A stretch of DNA of 64,000 nt from Morinoia aosen (GCA_030386875.1 CM059578.1:24971009-25035008); one strand, 5' to 3'; counted from the first letter of the stretch, positions 25,761 through 39,870 are shown. The notes: generated by a model not told the origin, from the sequence alone. Made by a program: numbers and translations.

Positions 25761-26735
25761 TTGGATGGGTGGTGAATGTTGAGATGAGGACAATCATTGA
25801 TTTCCAAATTTTTTGTGCTGGAATATAGATCATTAGATCAGAGTAAACAATTTATCCTTTATGAATTTCTGGTCGCAAATGAGTATTTATCGAGTTATAG
25901 CCTTAACGAAATTTGATGTTGTATGGCCGGTAAATGTGAAGTAGAGGACCTTAATCAATTTTGCAATTGTTGTGCTTGAATATAGGTAATTAGATGAATA
26001 TAAGCAATTTATCTCACACACTTTTTGTCGCAAATGAGTATATAGTGAGTAATAGGGGTTACGTAATGTAACGTATCAGAAATAATTTAAAGTAAAGTAA
26101 CATTATGTTACCGCTGTAACTCGTTAAATACTGATTTGGAACTAGAAGTGGATGGAACAAAAATGGTTTATTTTCATTTAGTTACCTATATTGGATGACC
26201 GAAAAGTTGGAAATCGATCATTGTCATTTCCTGTACAAATACCTATTATTTTAGTTACATGACATTATGTCAGCGCTATAACTGGTTTAATACCCACTTT
26301 AGACGGAAAGTGCATAGAGGAATAAATATCTATTTTGATCTAATGACCTACATTCAGACAGAAAAATTTGGAAATCACTAAAGGTGCTTTGCTTCACATT
26401 TAGAGCTCATACATTACATTATGTTACCCCTATAACTCGTTAAATGCTCATTTGCAACTTATCGTGCATATAAGAGAAATTGTTCATTTTGATCCAATTG
26501 CCTATATTCTAGCAAAAAAAAATGGAACATCAACCATGGTCCTGTGCTTTATATTTACCCCCCATACAACACAGCATAATGTTAAGGCTATAACTCGTTA
26601 AATACTTATTTGCGACCAAAAATGCATAAAGGATAAATTGTTTACTTTAATCTAATGATCTATATTGCTGCACGGTAGATGTGGAAATCTAATATTGTCG
26701 TCTGCTCAACCTTCACCACCCATGCATACGTTACA
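25761..26735. repeat. 160-bp monomer field, copy IV
   Basis: Direct cores at about 26115, 26276, 26430 and 26587, inverted cores at about 25872 and 26032. One monomer fewer than copy I: the pair around 2697-2851 has collapsed into one at 26115. Confidence 0.82.
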
Positions 26736-26740
26736 AAAAT

Positions 26741-29700
26741 GTTGAATTACTGCTGCTCATTTGGATTTAGATTCTACATCTTATTTTTTTGCACAATATT
26801 GCAAAAACATTCTAGGTTCTCATCACAATTAAATTATAAAATTTCATCCCTGTAATAAAACTGACAAATGAAACTGAACCCACTACTGAACCGCTATAGC
26901 TCGTTAAATACTCATTTGTGACGGTAAGTGCATATAAGGAAAATTGTTGATTTATTTTTAATATACAATAATGCAGCAGCAGAAATTGGTCAATTCACTA
27001 TGGTTTTGTCCTTCATAAATGTTGAATGACTGCTGCTTATTTGGATTTAGATTCTACATCTAATTTTTTTGCACAATATTGCGAAAACATTCTAGGTTGT
27101 CATCACAATTAAATTCTAAAATTTCATCCCTGTAATAAAAACGACAAATGAAACTGAACCCACTACTCAACCGCTATAGCTCATTAAATACTCATTTGTG
27201 ACGGTAAGTGCATATAAGGAAAATTGTTGATATATTTTGAATATACAATAATGCAGCAGCAGAAATTGGTCAATTCACTATGGTTTTCTCCTTCACAAAT
27301 GTTTAATTACTGCTGCTTATTTGGATTTAGATTGTACATCTAATTTTTTGGCACAATATTGCAGAAACATTTTAGGTTCTCATCAAAATTGAATAATAAA
27401 ATTTCATCCCTGTAATAAAACTGACAAATGAAACTGAACCCACTACTAAACCGCTATAGCTCGTTAAATACTCATTTGTGACGGTAAGTGCATATAAGGA
27501 AAATTGTTGATTTATTTTTAATATACAATAATGCAGCAGCAGAAATTGGTCAATTCACTATGGTTTTGTCCATCACAAATGTTGAATTACTGCTGCTTAT
27601 TTGGATTTAGATTCTACATCTAATTTTTTTGCACAATATTGCGAAAACATTCTAGGTTGTCATCACAATTAAAGTCTAAAATTTCATCCCTGTAATAAAA
27701 ATGAGAAATGAAACTCAACCCACTACTGAACCGCTATAGCTCGTTAAATACTCATTTGTGACGGTAAGTGCATATAAGGGAAATTGTTGATTTATTTTTA
27801 ATATACAATAATGCAGCAGCAGAAATTGGTCAGTTCACTATGGTTTTCTCCTTCACAAATGTTTAATTACTGCTGCTTATTTGGATTTAGATTGTACATC
27901 TAATTTTTTGGCACAATATTGCAGAAACATTCTAGGTTCTCATCACAATTAAATTCTAAAATTTCAGCCCTGTAATAAAACTCACAAATGAAACTGAACG
28001 CACTACTGAACCGCTATAGCTCGTTAAATACTCATTTGTGACGGTAAGTGCATATAAGGAAAATGGTTGATTTATTTTTAATATACAATAATGCAGCAGC
28101 AGAAATTGGTCAATTAACTATGGTTTTCTCCTTCACAAATGTTGAATTATTGCTGCTTATTTGGGTTTAGATTTTACATCTAATTTTTTGGCACAATATT
28201 GCAGAAACATTCTAGGTTCTCATCACAATTAAATTCTAAAATTGCAGCCCTGTAATAAAACTGACAAATGAAACTGAACCCACTACTGAACCGCTATAGC
28301 TCGTTAAATACTCATTTGTAACGGTAAGTCCATATAAGGAAAATTGTTGATTTATTTTTAATATACAATAATGCAGCAGCAAAAATTGGTCAATTCACTA
28401 TGGTTGTTTCCTTCACAAATGAATTACTGCTGCTTATTTGGATTTAGATTCTACATCTAATTTTCTTGCACAATATTGCAAAAACATTCTAGGTTGTCAT
28501 CACAATTAAATTCTAAAATTTCCTCCCTGTAATAAAAATGACAAATGAAACTGAACCCACTACTGAACCGCTATAGCTCGTTGAATACTCATTTGTGACG
28601 GTAAGTGCATATAAGGAAAATTGTTGATTGATTGTTGATATACAATAATGCAGCAGCAGAAATTGGTCAATTCACTATGGTTTTGTCCTTCACAAATGTT
28701 GAATTACTGCTGCTTATTTGGATTTAGATTCTACATCTAATTTTTTTGCACAATATTGCGAAAACATTCTAGGTTGTCATCACAATTAAATTCTAAAATT
28801 TCATCCCTGTAATAAAAATGACAAATGAAACTCAACCCACTACTGAACCGCTATAGCTCGTTAAATACTCATTAGTGACGGTAAGTGCATATAAGGGAAA
28901 TTGTTGATTTATTTTTAATGTACAATAATGCAGCAGCAGAAATTGGTCAATTCACTATGGTTTTCTCCTTCACAAATGTTTAATTACTGCTGCTTATTTG
29001 GATTTAGATTGTACATCTAATTTTTTGGCACAATATTGCAGAAACATTCTAGGTTCTCATCACAATTAAATTCTAAAATTTCAGCCCTGTAATAAAACTG
29101 ACAAATGAAACTGAACGCACTACTGAACCGCTATAGCTTGTTAAATACTCATTTGTGACGGTAAGTGCATATAAGGAAAATTGTTGATTTATTTTGAATA
29201 TACAATAACGCAGCAGCAAAAATTGGTCAATTCACTATGGTTTTGTCCTTCACAAATGTTGAATTACTGCTGCTTATTTGGATTTAGATTCTACATCTAA
29301 TTTTTTGGCACAATATTGCAAAAACATTCTAGGTTGTCATCACAATTAAATTCTAAAATTTCATCCCTGTAATAAAAATGACAAATGAAACTGAACCCAC
29401 TACTGAACGGCTATAGCTCGTTAAATACTCATTTGTGACGGTAAGTGCATATAACGAAAATGGTTGATTTATTTTTAATATACAATAATGCAGCAGCAGA
29501 AATTGGTCAATGAACTATGGTTTTCTCCTTCACAAATGTTGAATTACTGCTGCTCATTTGGATTTAGATTCTACATCTAATTTTTTTGCACAATATTGCA
29601 AAAACATTCTAGGTTGTCATCACAATTAAATTCTAAAATTTAATCCCTGTAATATAAATGACAAATGAAACTGAACCCACTACTGAACCGCTATAGCTCG

Positions 29701-30657
29701 TTAAATACTCATTTGTGACGGTAAGTGCATATAAGGAAAATGGTTGATTTATTTGTAATATACAATAATGCAGCAGCAGAAATTGGTCAATTAAGTATGG
29801 TTTTCTCCTTCACAAATGTTTAATTACTGCTGCTTATTTGGATTTAGATTGTACATCTAATTTTTTGGCACAATATTGCACAAACATTCTAGGTTCTCAT
29901 CACAATTAAATTCTAAAATTTCAGCCCTGTAATAAAACTGACAACTGAAACTGAACGCACTACTGAACCGCTATAGCTTGTTAAATACTCATTTGTAACG
30001 GTAAGTGCATATAAGGAAATTTGTTGATTTCTTTGTAATATACAATAATGCAGCAGCAAAAATTGGTCAATTCACTATGGTTTTGTCCTTCACAAATGTT
30101 GAATTACTGCTGCTTATTTGGATTTAGATTCTACATCTAATTTTTTTGCACAATATTGCAAAAACATTCTAGGTTGTCATCACAATTAAATTCTAAAATT
30201 TCATCCCTGTAATAAAAATGACAAATGAAACTGAACCCACTACTGAACCGCTATAGCTCGTTAAATACTCATTTGTGACGGTAAGTGCATATAAGGAAAA
30301 TTGTTGATATATTTTTAATAGACAATAATGCAGCAGCAGAAATTGGTCAATTAACTATGGTTTTTTCCTTCACAAATGTTGAATTACTGCTGCTTATTTG
30401 GAATTAGATTGTACATTTAATTTTTTGGCACAATATTGCAGAAACATTCTAGGTTCTCATCACAATTGAATTCTAAAATTTCAGCCCTGTAATAAAACTG
30501 ACAAATGAAACTGAACGCACTACTGAACCGCTATAGCTCGTTAAATACTCATTTGTAACGGTAAGTGGATATAAGGAAAATTGTTGATTTATTTTTAATA
30601 ACAAAAATGCAGCAGCATAAATTGGTGAATTCACTATGGTTTTCTCCTTCACATTTA
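26741..30657. repeat. 280-bp satellite, 14 tandem units
   Basis: Units start at 26741, 27021, 27301, 27581, 27861, 28141, 28418, 28698, 28978, 29258, 29538, 29818, 30098 and 30378. Two unit types can be told apart: one with GTTGAATT, TTTTTTTGCACAA and GGTTGTCAT, the other with GTTTAATT, TTTTTTGGCACAA and GGTTCTCAT, usually with CTGAACGCAC. The pair 27581/27861 shares variants with the pair 28698/28978 (GCGAAAAC plus CTCAACCC, then CTGAACGC), showing multi-unit duplication by unequal exchange. The last unit (30378) resembles the last unit of the 3-unit array (4038). Confidence 0.97.
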
Positions 30658-32695
30658 CCAAATGTGAACCTAGTCAGTTTTTGAACCAGAATACTTGAAT
30701 AGTGACAGAGAAAGTTGTTGATAGTGTCATGAATGAGTTGAATCTGAAAGTATGTACAATTTTATTGCTTCTATAGATATTTGTAGAAGAAGTGCAATGT
30801 TTGCATGAGAACTGGTACCTTGGGAAAATAGTAATAGGTTACTATATGTATGAATAGGTTACATAAAATATTAGTGTGTGTTCACAGTGTGTTATGTTGA
30901 AGGTAGTTGTTTGCCGCATTATTATGAAATCTCTACATACTTCACATGAAATGATTCATTTGTGCACCTTTGATTTATTCTTAGAGGTAATGAGTTGTAA
31001 GGTGGATGATTCAGTAACAATCATTAGTATTGTATAGTATGAGAAATGTTAGGTTATTATAGGAGGATTACTCTGGGGTATTATTGAAAATTAGAACGTG
31101 GGTGAAATGTTAAGTTTAAAGGTTATAATGAAGGTCGGTTTATTTATTTTTGTGGAAATATAATAGGAATTCTTGACCTTAAACATGAACCATTATTTGT
31201 TAAGTTATTTTTCAATGAAACTGGCTGATTGAATTTGTGTTTCAGTCTGAGTATTGCGGATTAAAGTTCATTTGTTTTTATCTTCATAGTTTTTTAGCAG
31301 GTGAGGAGACCAGAATTAATGAACTCAACTATGATAAAAATGAGACATAGTGAGTTAATATTGAATGGTTATTTGATGTTTATGGTGAATAGGATTTGTT
31401 TGGTTATGGATTGTTTTGTTTTATCTATGTATGTTCATGCAGTATGCTTCATAGAAACTTGAACCAACAATTTATTTTTGTGTATCACTAATACCATTGT
31501 AGAAATAGTGAAAACATTTATTTGTATCATAATTTTTTGTCCAAAGAAATGTTAATGTTTATGGTATTCTTATGTGGTCATACTGATATACGAGGATGGA
31601 TTTTTGTTGTACTTATCGTATGTAGAGAGGGTTTGTGTTTGTAAATTGATACCTAGTTGTTTTTGAAGTGGAAATAGTAGATATTGTATACCTAATTTTG
31701 TGGAACATTTTGTTAGTGGTTGAAGAGGATTCAAGTAGATATGACCCAGTTTAATTCTCTGAGGAAGTAACTACACCCCCCTCAGGTGTGTTTGAAAGTA
31801 TTGTATATATGGGAATTAGCGCTCCAAAGGTGATTATGTGAGGTCCCGATTTATAAGTTTGGTAGGTATTCTGTTTGGTGAAAGAAAATATTTTTTTTTG
31901 TTTTGGTATAGACTGAATTTTTTTGCATCAGTGCTGTTGTGTTTTTCAACACCTAGAAATTTTATAGAATTTTAGCAATTCATAAATTATTTGTTGTGTA
32001 TCTAAAATCATCGGTCAAAAAAGAATGGAGAGGGATAAATTGGATTGCATGAATCAATTAGTCGATTGGTTATTGTTTGGGTTACCCATATTTCATTATA
32101 TTAATTAGGAAGCAGCTCGAAGTTAAAAATGTAAATATTTATTTATGGTAAAGTCATAGAATTTGTTTCAAACATTGTTTATATTTGTTATTAAAATCTA
32201 ATACTTTGTGTGCAGTGTTATCTACCCTGAAGTTGAGATCCAGCACTGATTGTTGCAGATTTTTCAGTTCCACAGCTTGAGTGTTAAGTAAAGGTGAAAG
32301 GGTAAGTTGACATTAGATATTAATCATTACCTATTATTACTCAGAAATGGATAGGCGACAGTTTTATCATTGAATGTTACTTAGTTTTAAGGTAAAAAGA
32401 GAAAGTTGAGTTGTAAAAGTTTCATATCATATTGTGATGAATTGGTGTTCCAGAAGAAGAAAAATATATATAATGTATATGAAATGTATATAACAAAAGT
32501 GTATTTGCTCTTTGATTTCAATATGCTTGAGATTGTACACATTTATTGTTATTGAAGAGTTTGGATAAATGAATGATAAATATGTGGAAAAAAGAACTGC
32601 TTAAAAGTCATTGTTAAGCAGATGAATAACATTCATTGTTTAGGAAGTGTGTTCATGGTTTTCTTAGTTATATGTATTCATTTATTCATGTCAAA
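30658..32695. repeat. Segmental duplication block, copy IV (3' part)
   Basis: Collinear with 4319-6250 apart from an extra ~97 bp near 31600-31700. Homology to copy I stops at about 32695, where sequence resembling the 1205/9965/24635 segment begins instead. It carries dispersed-repeat copy 5 (about 31755-31995). No gene. Confidence 0.87.
31755..31995 (+). repeat. Dispersed repeat, copy 5
   Basis: GGAAGTAACTACACCCCCCT, GGGAATTAGCGCTCC and GTGAGGTCCCGA in order; paralogue of copy 2. Confidence 0.6.
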
Positions 32696-33989
32696 ATAAG
32701 GATGGCAAGTAATGTGACCTGCTTCTCAAAGAAGATGTAATTTTTGAGAGAAGAAAGTGTGTGAACAAACAAAAGTGTACGTGAATAATGGACAAATAGT
32801 GATGTAGCTGAACCCCTTATTGTATACTCTATTGATTGAGAAGAAATTGAAATACTGGGCTGCTTGCAATCAGGAGTTACTGTGCGGTGTAATGAGAAGA
32901 ACAGGAAATCAAAAGAGGGGTGTAGAAATGATGAAAATGAGACCAAAAAAGTTATTGTGGGTGTAGCTTGGTGAATGGTAACTGTTCATGTGAATGTATG
33001 ACCCAGAATCCATGAATTCATCACTTGAGTTGATGAAGAATAGCTGTATAAATATGTATTATGTTAATAGCAATTCAATGGAATGAAGTATGGAACTGAA
33101 TTGTTGTTGAAATATTCATGTGCAGATCACTGTTAGCATTTATACAAGCAAATATGAATGGATTGACTTCAACTCACACTCAGTGATTAAGATAAAAGAG
33201 TTCCTAATTATGCAAGCATGTAAATGACAATTTCCTGGAGAATTGAAAAATGATTAGTTTAAGTTGATGTTGTTTGTAGGATTGTTTTTGCGAGCAGTAA
33301 GAGTAATGCTCGTGAATTTTTTATTAGTTTTAATTATAATGAAATCCGATGTAAATGAAGGGTCTGAGAAGACAGATGCACAATCAAAATTGTCATGTAC
33401 AGAGCAGTTGAATCATCCATTGCTGTGCATTTTAGAGAAAGGATTGCCACACTATTTATTTACACAATATCTTTGAATGATGCTTATGTTATTAGGTTAT
33501 ATTGTGTAAATACAAATGAGGCATGTTATTTATTTTCATTGGCCATTTCACATGATTTGCAAGGAAGTTGATTAATCAGTGAAAATATAATGAACCTGTT
33601 GTCTTGAAACCAATGTCTGCAAATGAGTGAGGACAAATTGTAGGTGAAGGAATGTTGACAATTGAAAGGTATATGATACTGGTTGTGGTTGCTTATTGAA
33701 GGAATTAGTTGTGATGTTGAACAATTGTAAAGAAAGTGAGTGATTTATGGTGATAATTGTAATGTGTGTCATGGGAAATTGTTGTTTGACATAGATGGGA
33801 TGTGTGATATTTTTGCATTTATGTCATTTAGTTGTAAATGTTAGTCTGTGAAGTTAATTTTGGTAAATGAATGTCATAAACACTGGAGCTCAATTGATAG
33901 TGGACTGTATTTCATGGATAAGCACGCATTCCCTTCATACGAGTGTTGAGGACATATGTTAATTTGTAAAGGACCACCTGTAAGGGTAT

Positions 33990-34330
33990 ATGAATATTGG
34001 GTATGGGAATGAGCACTTGCAGGTGGACTATGTGAGGGCCCGAGGTAAAGGTTACTTAAGTTGTTATTTGTTCAAATGAAATAGGTGTGTGTTTTGTTAG
34101 GGACCATATTTTTTCCGTTGACTGCTGTTCTGTTTTTCAGCAGGTATTACTTTCTTGGTCACGTTGTAAATGTTTAATGAACTTCTTTCTTAGGTTCTTG
34201 TTTCTGTGCACCTTGTGCATAGATTACAGATTCCCTGAACGCCATAGTGAATGGTGCCTTCATCGTTACTCTTATAGATCATCTTTTTCATGGTATGGTT
34301 ATTGGAGGCCTAAGGTTTGTTCTATAAGGA
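33990..34330 (+). repeat. Dispersed repeat, copy 6
   Basis: GTGAGGGCCCGAGGTAAAGG, GGGACCATATTTTTTCCG, CAGCAGGTATTACTTTCTTG and TAGTGAATGGTGCC in family order, more diverged than copies 1, 3 and 4. Confidence 0.65.
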
Positions 34331-37300
34331 ACATATTTATAATAATGTTTAAAGGAACAGAGTTGATGGGAATGTATTTTACAGTTAGTTGTGGATAAGT
34401 TATAGTGTGATTCAGATATTGAGTTTATAAGGCAAGTGAATTAGAATAGCAATTGAAATTGGGTCTATGAAAGAAATGGTTGCACATTATAAAAGCTTAT
34501 TGGGTTGGAGGTATGAAATATTGCAGGCCTCAGAAGATGAAGTTAGAAAGTTTGAGAAACTATGGTATGGACTTTATTTGTTTAGTTTTGTTATCAAAAA
34601 ATGTGTTGTGAAATAGTCAAATGTAGTAAATTGTGATCAATAATGTTGGAATTGGTAGTGTGTATATTACAAGAATGGGTTTTTTCAATGAAACGAGAAT
34701 TGGTGATAAGCCACATACATTTTATGTATGTTGAAGTTTAGTATGTTTCTCCAATATTGGGTTAGGGATTGTATTTGGAGTACTATGTTTTGCTAAGGTG
34801 TGTGTGCATGTAAGAAATAGTAATTTTTTACGTATCACATTTTAAGAAGTTGTAGTGAGGTAACTTTGTATGAAAATATTGTTTTAATGGACTATGTTGA
34901 TATAAGAATATAATCTAAGTGTTGTCGTTTATTGGTTGGAATTTATTGAGGATAGTTGGTTGTTGTTGCTAAAGTGGTCATGAAGTGACATTGAACTGAA
35001 ATTTTCCTAAAAGACGTGCATCATTTATGAATGGAATTGATTTCATAAAGTTAATTTGGATTGATTAAACCTTAATAATTTTCAGTAAGTTGATGGGGCA
35101 GAACTGTACATGTATGGAATTTGATCCTGAATGGAATGAGGAGTGATACAAAAGTACATTGATTCTAGTTATCACAATATTACAGACAGGGTATGAATGT
35201 TTGTTATTGTAGTGAAATAGTAATATAGTAAAGGTTAAGGTATGAGAAACTGTGGCAAAGTACAAGAACGCTGTTGACTATGGGAAATAAGATGGAGAGT
35301 GTGGGAAAGAATACTTGATTTATGGTATCCCTGTGTGTGTAGTTCATTCTTGGTAAAAGCCATGTGTGCTAGTTTTGATAGAAATACATGAATGTACTGA
35401 ATGTTCATAATTTGTGAGACCAGTTGAGAATGGAGATGGGAAACATTAGTACAAGTACTGTGAATGTGGTCGTAATGAAATAGGAATGTGTAATGCTCTT
35501 TACGTAATTCATGCATCTTAAAGGCATTGTAGACGTGGAAGGTTTTCAATGTCCGTTGACTACTGGTGTACACATGAAACGACGCCCATGAGAGTAAGTG
35601 CGTGCACAACTGCAGCTGATGCTTTTACACGGAGTTACCGCTAGCAGTCAACGCAATCCATGTAGTGAAATGAGCAGCTAAAATGTTGACAAACTCTAGG
35701 TAGGTACAGATTTCTTTATCCACGGCTAAGTACTGATAAGAAATTATTCTGAAAGTATATGTGGCTCTAAGTATGTATTTATCAGTAGCTTCTCCACAAA
35801 GTGACTGAACAAATTCAGAAATAATGAGAAACTGCATCCCACCAGGAGCTAGAATGAGAACCTACATTACCGGAAACATTATTAAGAAAGCTGAGAAAAT
35901 CGTAATTTTTGGTAGAACATGTCGTTAGTTGCATAACAATATTTATTTGATTGTTTGAAGACCATATTTTGAGTTGTAACGTTGGAATTTAGGATTTGAT
36001 TGCTTTCACTTGATAATTTGGGAGACTGTCAGTCATTGTCCAATATGCCATCATGTGTAGATTTAATATTTGTATATTTTTCCAATTGAGTATTCAATAA
36101 AGTTTAAGAGTCTTTGTACATCTCGATGAAAATCACAACATGATTTCGTGAGAACACTATTGTGTATAGTCAACAAAAACTTCCCGTATGGCATTTGCTG
36201 CCTCATTACCACCGGCAAGGTAGCAGCTGCAGTCAACAGAATGAAGACATGCTTGATGGCGACGGTTGACTTCTGCCAGGTCGTGAGTAGTCAAAAAGTT
36301 GGCCGGGCGTTGAGCGAATGGGTCGCGTTTAGTGCACTTGTAGTGAACTGACATTAAAAACTCGGCACGTCTATAATGCCGTTTAGAAAACATCAGAGGT
36401 TATTCGTTGATGACGAGTGATGTCACATGCTTCTCAAGAAAGGTATTTTTGAGAGGAAAAAGTGTGGGAACAACCATGAAGTGTTCCTCAATAATACAGA
36501 ATTTCTAATGTATTCATATGAAGTATTGGCAACTTATTTTATTTGGAAATTGTACAAATCCTGGAGCACTTGCCATGAGGATTTTATTTCGAAAAAAATG
36601 AGAAGAACAGACTATGAAATTAGTGGTGTAGAAATGATGTCAAGTAGAACGTAGAAGAAGAATTAAGGTTGAAGGTTGCTGAATCCCAAATGTTCCTATG
36701 AATGTTTGACTTTCCATCAATAGATTGATTGATTGACTGAGTGAAAGATAGTTGACTACATATTTCTTGTGTTGAACATTCAAGGAATATGAATGAGCTA
36801 TGAAAAGAAATAGTGCTTTTAATATTCTGGTGAAAATTATTTTGTACAGAAGTATCAGCAAATATGACTGCATTGAGTCGAGCTAGGTATTAGTGCGAAT
36901 CAGGAAAGACTTCCAAGAAACCCAATAACTTGAATTTCAATAGTCCAGATAATTGAAGAATGGTTACTGAAATGGAATGGTTAGGATATCACATTTGGAA
37001 GATTAGTAATTTATTTTAAACCAAAATTTTGTAGTCATTTGATAATGAAGTATTTCAAAGAATGGGGTGTTGACCATCTGTTAATGATAACTTGAATGTG
37101 AAGAACAGGAAATGAAACCTGTGGCTTGGAAATGATGTATAGGTGATAGAAAAAGAATAATTGTGGGGTATAGGTTTCTGGGATTTCTGTGAATGCATTG
37201 ATTCCAAAATGGAGTTGATTAGAATTTTGAGTGATGTTGAATACGTATGTAATATCGATGATGTATGGAAATTAATTAGTCTTGAAATATTCTGTTGTAT

Positions 37301-37788
37301 ATTATTGTTAACATGAATAGAAGCCAATATGATTGGATTGAGTTACAGTTGAAGGAATTTGTGTTGATGAGAGAAGAGTTCTTGAATATCCAAGCACTGA
37401 AAATTAAATTGTCTGGATAATTGGATAATGCGGACTTTATTTGAATGGTCTGTATATCACTCGTATATCATAATAGCGTTTAGGAAAAGGAATTGGAATA
37501 GTTTTCTGTAGAATTGAAAGAAAAGCCCAGTTAAAGGAAGGATAAGATAAGACAGATGCATATAACAAATTCTCATGTATAGGGCACATGAGTCATTCTC
37601 TCATGGATGCGTGTATATTTGACACAAATAATTGTCACGCAACATTTTTCACACAATATCATTTGCTAGAGCATTTGTCATTGGGTGAGAGTACAGAAGT
37701 ACGAATGAGCTTTGATGCTGAATTACATTTGTAATGTGACCTTATTTGAAAGGTATTTTGTTAATCAGTTGAAGTAAAAGATATTTGG

Positions 37789-37925
37789 TATATGAGAACT
37801 AATTGCTGCAATTGAGTGTTACTTGAGTAGGTAATTGGGGAATTGGTTTATGTGGAAGAGATATGGTGTATGATAACTAATTGATGCAATTGAGTGTTAC
37901 TTGAGTAGAGGTTAAAGTTTTGTTT
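37789..37925. repeat. About 70-bp tandem duplication
   Basis: GCAATTGAGTGTTACTTGAG occurs twice about 70 bp apart, each preceded by an AGATAT..GAGAACTAATTG-like segment. Confidence 0.85.
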
Positions 37926-38520
37926 TGGAATGAATAGTTAATGTTATATGGAGTTCATTTATGAGTTCATAAAAATAGGTTTGGTATAAGTGAATTGTAA
38001 ATAAGTACGTGAATGATGCTGATGGAATATAATTCCGGCATGTAGAACAGTGTTCCTGGATTTGATATTGTGTGTGGTATGTGTGCATTTCTTGAAGATA
38101 TTTTGAAATGTGTTTGTAAAGTTAATGTTTTGAAATGAATGTTCTAGGTAATAAGTATATATTCATATTGCACTGTATTTCATTGAAATGTTATCATGTT
38201 GTTCATTCAACGATTGAAAGAGTCATAATAGATGTGGAAGGAACTGATGGGATATAAATTAATTTGAGAGTACATTTTTGATAGGGTATATGAATTCATG
38301 ATTGAATGATTGAGTGGGTAATTTATTTGACCGCAAATAGTAAATTTGGGTTGTCTGTATGAAATGAAGTGATGGTATGAGAGGAAAGTGAAATAGCTTG
38401 TTGGTGGAAAATTGTGAATAGTTGGTTGCATATTAGAGTAAAAATCGTCTTGATATAAGAATGCAACGGGAAGCAATGATAAGGTATATAATTGATTGTA
38501 TTGCGTCATCTTGTTCTCAC

Positions 38521-39815
38521 TTTAAGTGAGAAACTGTGAAGGAGGAAGGAGAGTAAAGTGCTATATGAAGATAATGTGATTTGCAAACTAATGAATGGGC
38601 TTATTAGTGAGAAGAATTATCTGTGATAATTTGGAATAATGATTTGTGACTTGACCTAGTAGAAAGTGTCAAGAAGTCTGTTCTTGTTAATCGTGTATGT
38701 TGATAAACATCTTCAATATTTCTGTGTATTGCATGAGAAAATACTTACAAGTGAAGAAGCAGATAATACTAATATTTTAGTGTAGATTTCGTACGGTTAC
38801 TTTGCATTTTCTGCGAGTGAAGTATCCACGATGTTATTTGTTTAAGAATTGGTTTGCACGGAGGAGCATTAGATGTTGTGGGAGGACTTGTCAGTGAAGA
38901 GTCGTAAATGCTGGTGGGCTGTGCGTGTGTGCTGGGACGTGTTCTTAGTGTAAGTGAAATGATTTATGATTTATTGCATATATGGCAGAGTGCGTGATTG
39001 AAGATAATGACAATTTGATTATTATTAGTCTTTATTATGCTAATTGAAACTGTATTGAAGGGTATATTCATTACAAAGTGTATTTGTCCCATGACATTCT
39101 CCATTAAGTGTTATCATCATCGTGTTTGAGATCATGTTATGTTTTGAGGGTGTATTGATGTTAAAGAGCATTTCATTTACAGTCACTATAATTGTCTCTT
39201 GCTTCGCCATCGTTAAGTCGTACGTATTTGAATGAACGCTTAACAATATTTGACATCTCTTTCAGAATGAGGACTCAGAGAGGAGCAGTAGACCGTATAT
39301 TTCGGGCATCTGTAATGAAGAGTCGTCAACCATAGAGTGCTCTCCGAGGGTTCTGATCAATTTTTGTTTGCGGTAAGTAGTGAGTGGAATGATTTGAGTC
39401 AATGAAAGATGTTGTACAAAATTATTGACTTGCTTGCAACACTGAAGAGAATCATGAGTGAACAGTCGAATTGTTTTGCATTGGAATTTAAATGTATGGT
39501 ACAATTGAATTCCTATGTATAGTATAAAAATATGAATATAAAGTTATTTAGCAATTGATTATGACAGTCAAGAAAATCATCAGTTAACATTTTCCTTTTT
39601 TGCACTTGATATTGAACTTAATGGTGCAATGAGAAGTATATGTATAGTCTTGAAATATAACTGACAAGTTAAATTTATATTAATAGTTGTTGATGTGATT
39701 GTTGTTTTTCGAAAGGAAAATGTGAATTGAAGGTTTACACCTTCCATTAATTCTCACTGAAAGATGTCGTGCGCAGTAAATGAGGTGATATTTAGATGAA
39801 TATGTTCATATGCAT
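38521..39815. other. Unannotated stretch upstream of the large gene
   Basis: No repeat match to the blocks on the left and no open frame worth calling. The minus frames at 39040-39246 and 39262-39504 fit the strand skew. It may include the 5' end of the transposon that encodes the next gene, but I could not recognise an end. Confidence 0.5.
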
Positions 39816-39823
39816 TATAAAAG
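39816..39823 (+). promoter_or_regulatory. TATA box of the Rep/helicase gene
   Basis: TATAAAAG lies 48 bp before the ATG at 39871. With a usual TATA-to-start distance of about 30 bp, the 5' untranslated leader would be only about 20-25 nt. The out-of-frame ATG at 39849 would lie close to the predicted start site. Confidence 0.6.
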
Positions 39824-39870
39824 AACCAAATTACAGATTATAAAGGAAATGTTCTCTTGGACGAACGTAG

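Larger units (their letters stand above)
32696..38520. repeat. Older, diverged copies of the same block
   Basis: Recognisable but eroded matches: 32700 and 36405 resemble 1210-1330; 34460-35060 resembles 11270-11850; 35330-35420 resembles 1020-1080 and 11930-11990; 37680-37800 resembles 1970-2100; 38050-38400 resembles 10980-11300. Two stretches (35585-35900 and 36150-36400) have less G-over-C bias than the rest and no match I can find. No gene is supported. Confidence 0.7.

Noticed and set aside
26741-30657. CRISPR-like regular spacing
   Set aside because: The whole 280-bp unit repeats; there are no unique spacers, and the DNA is eukaryotic.
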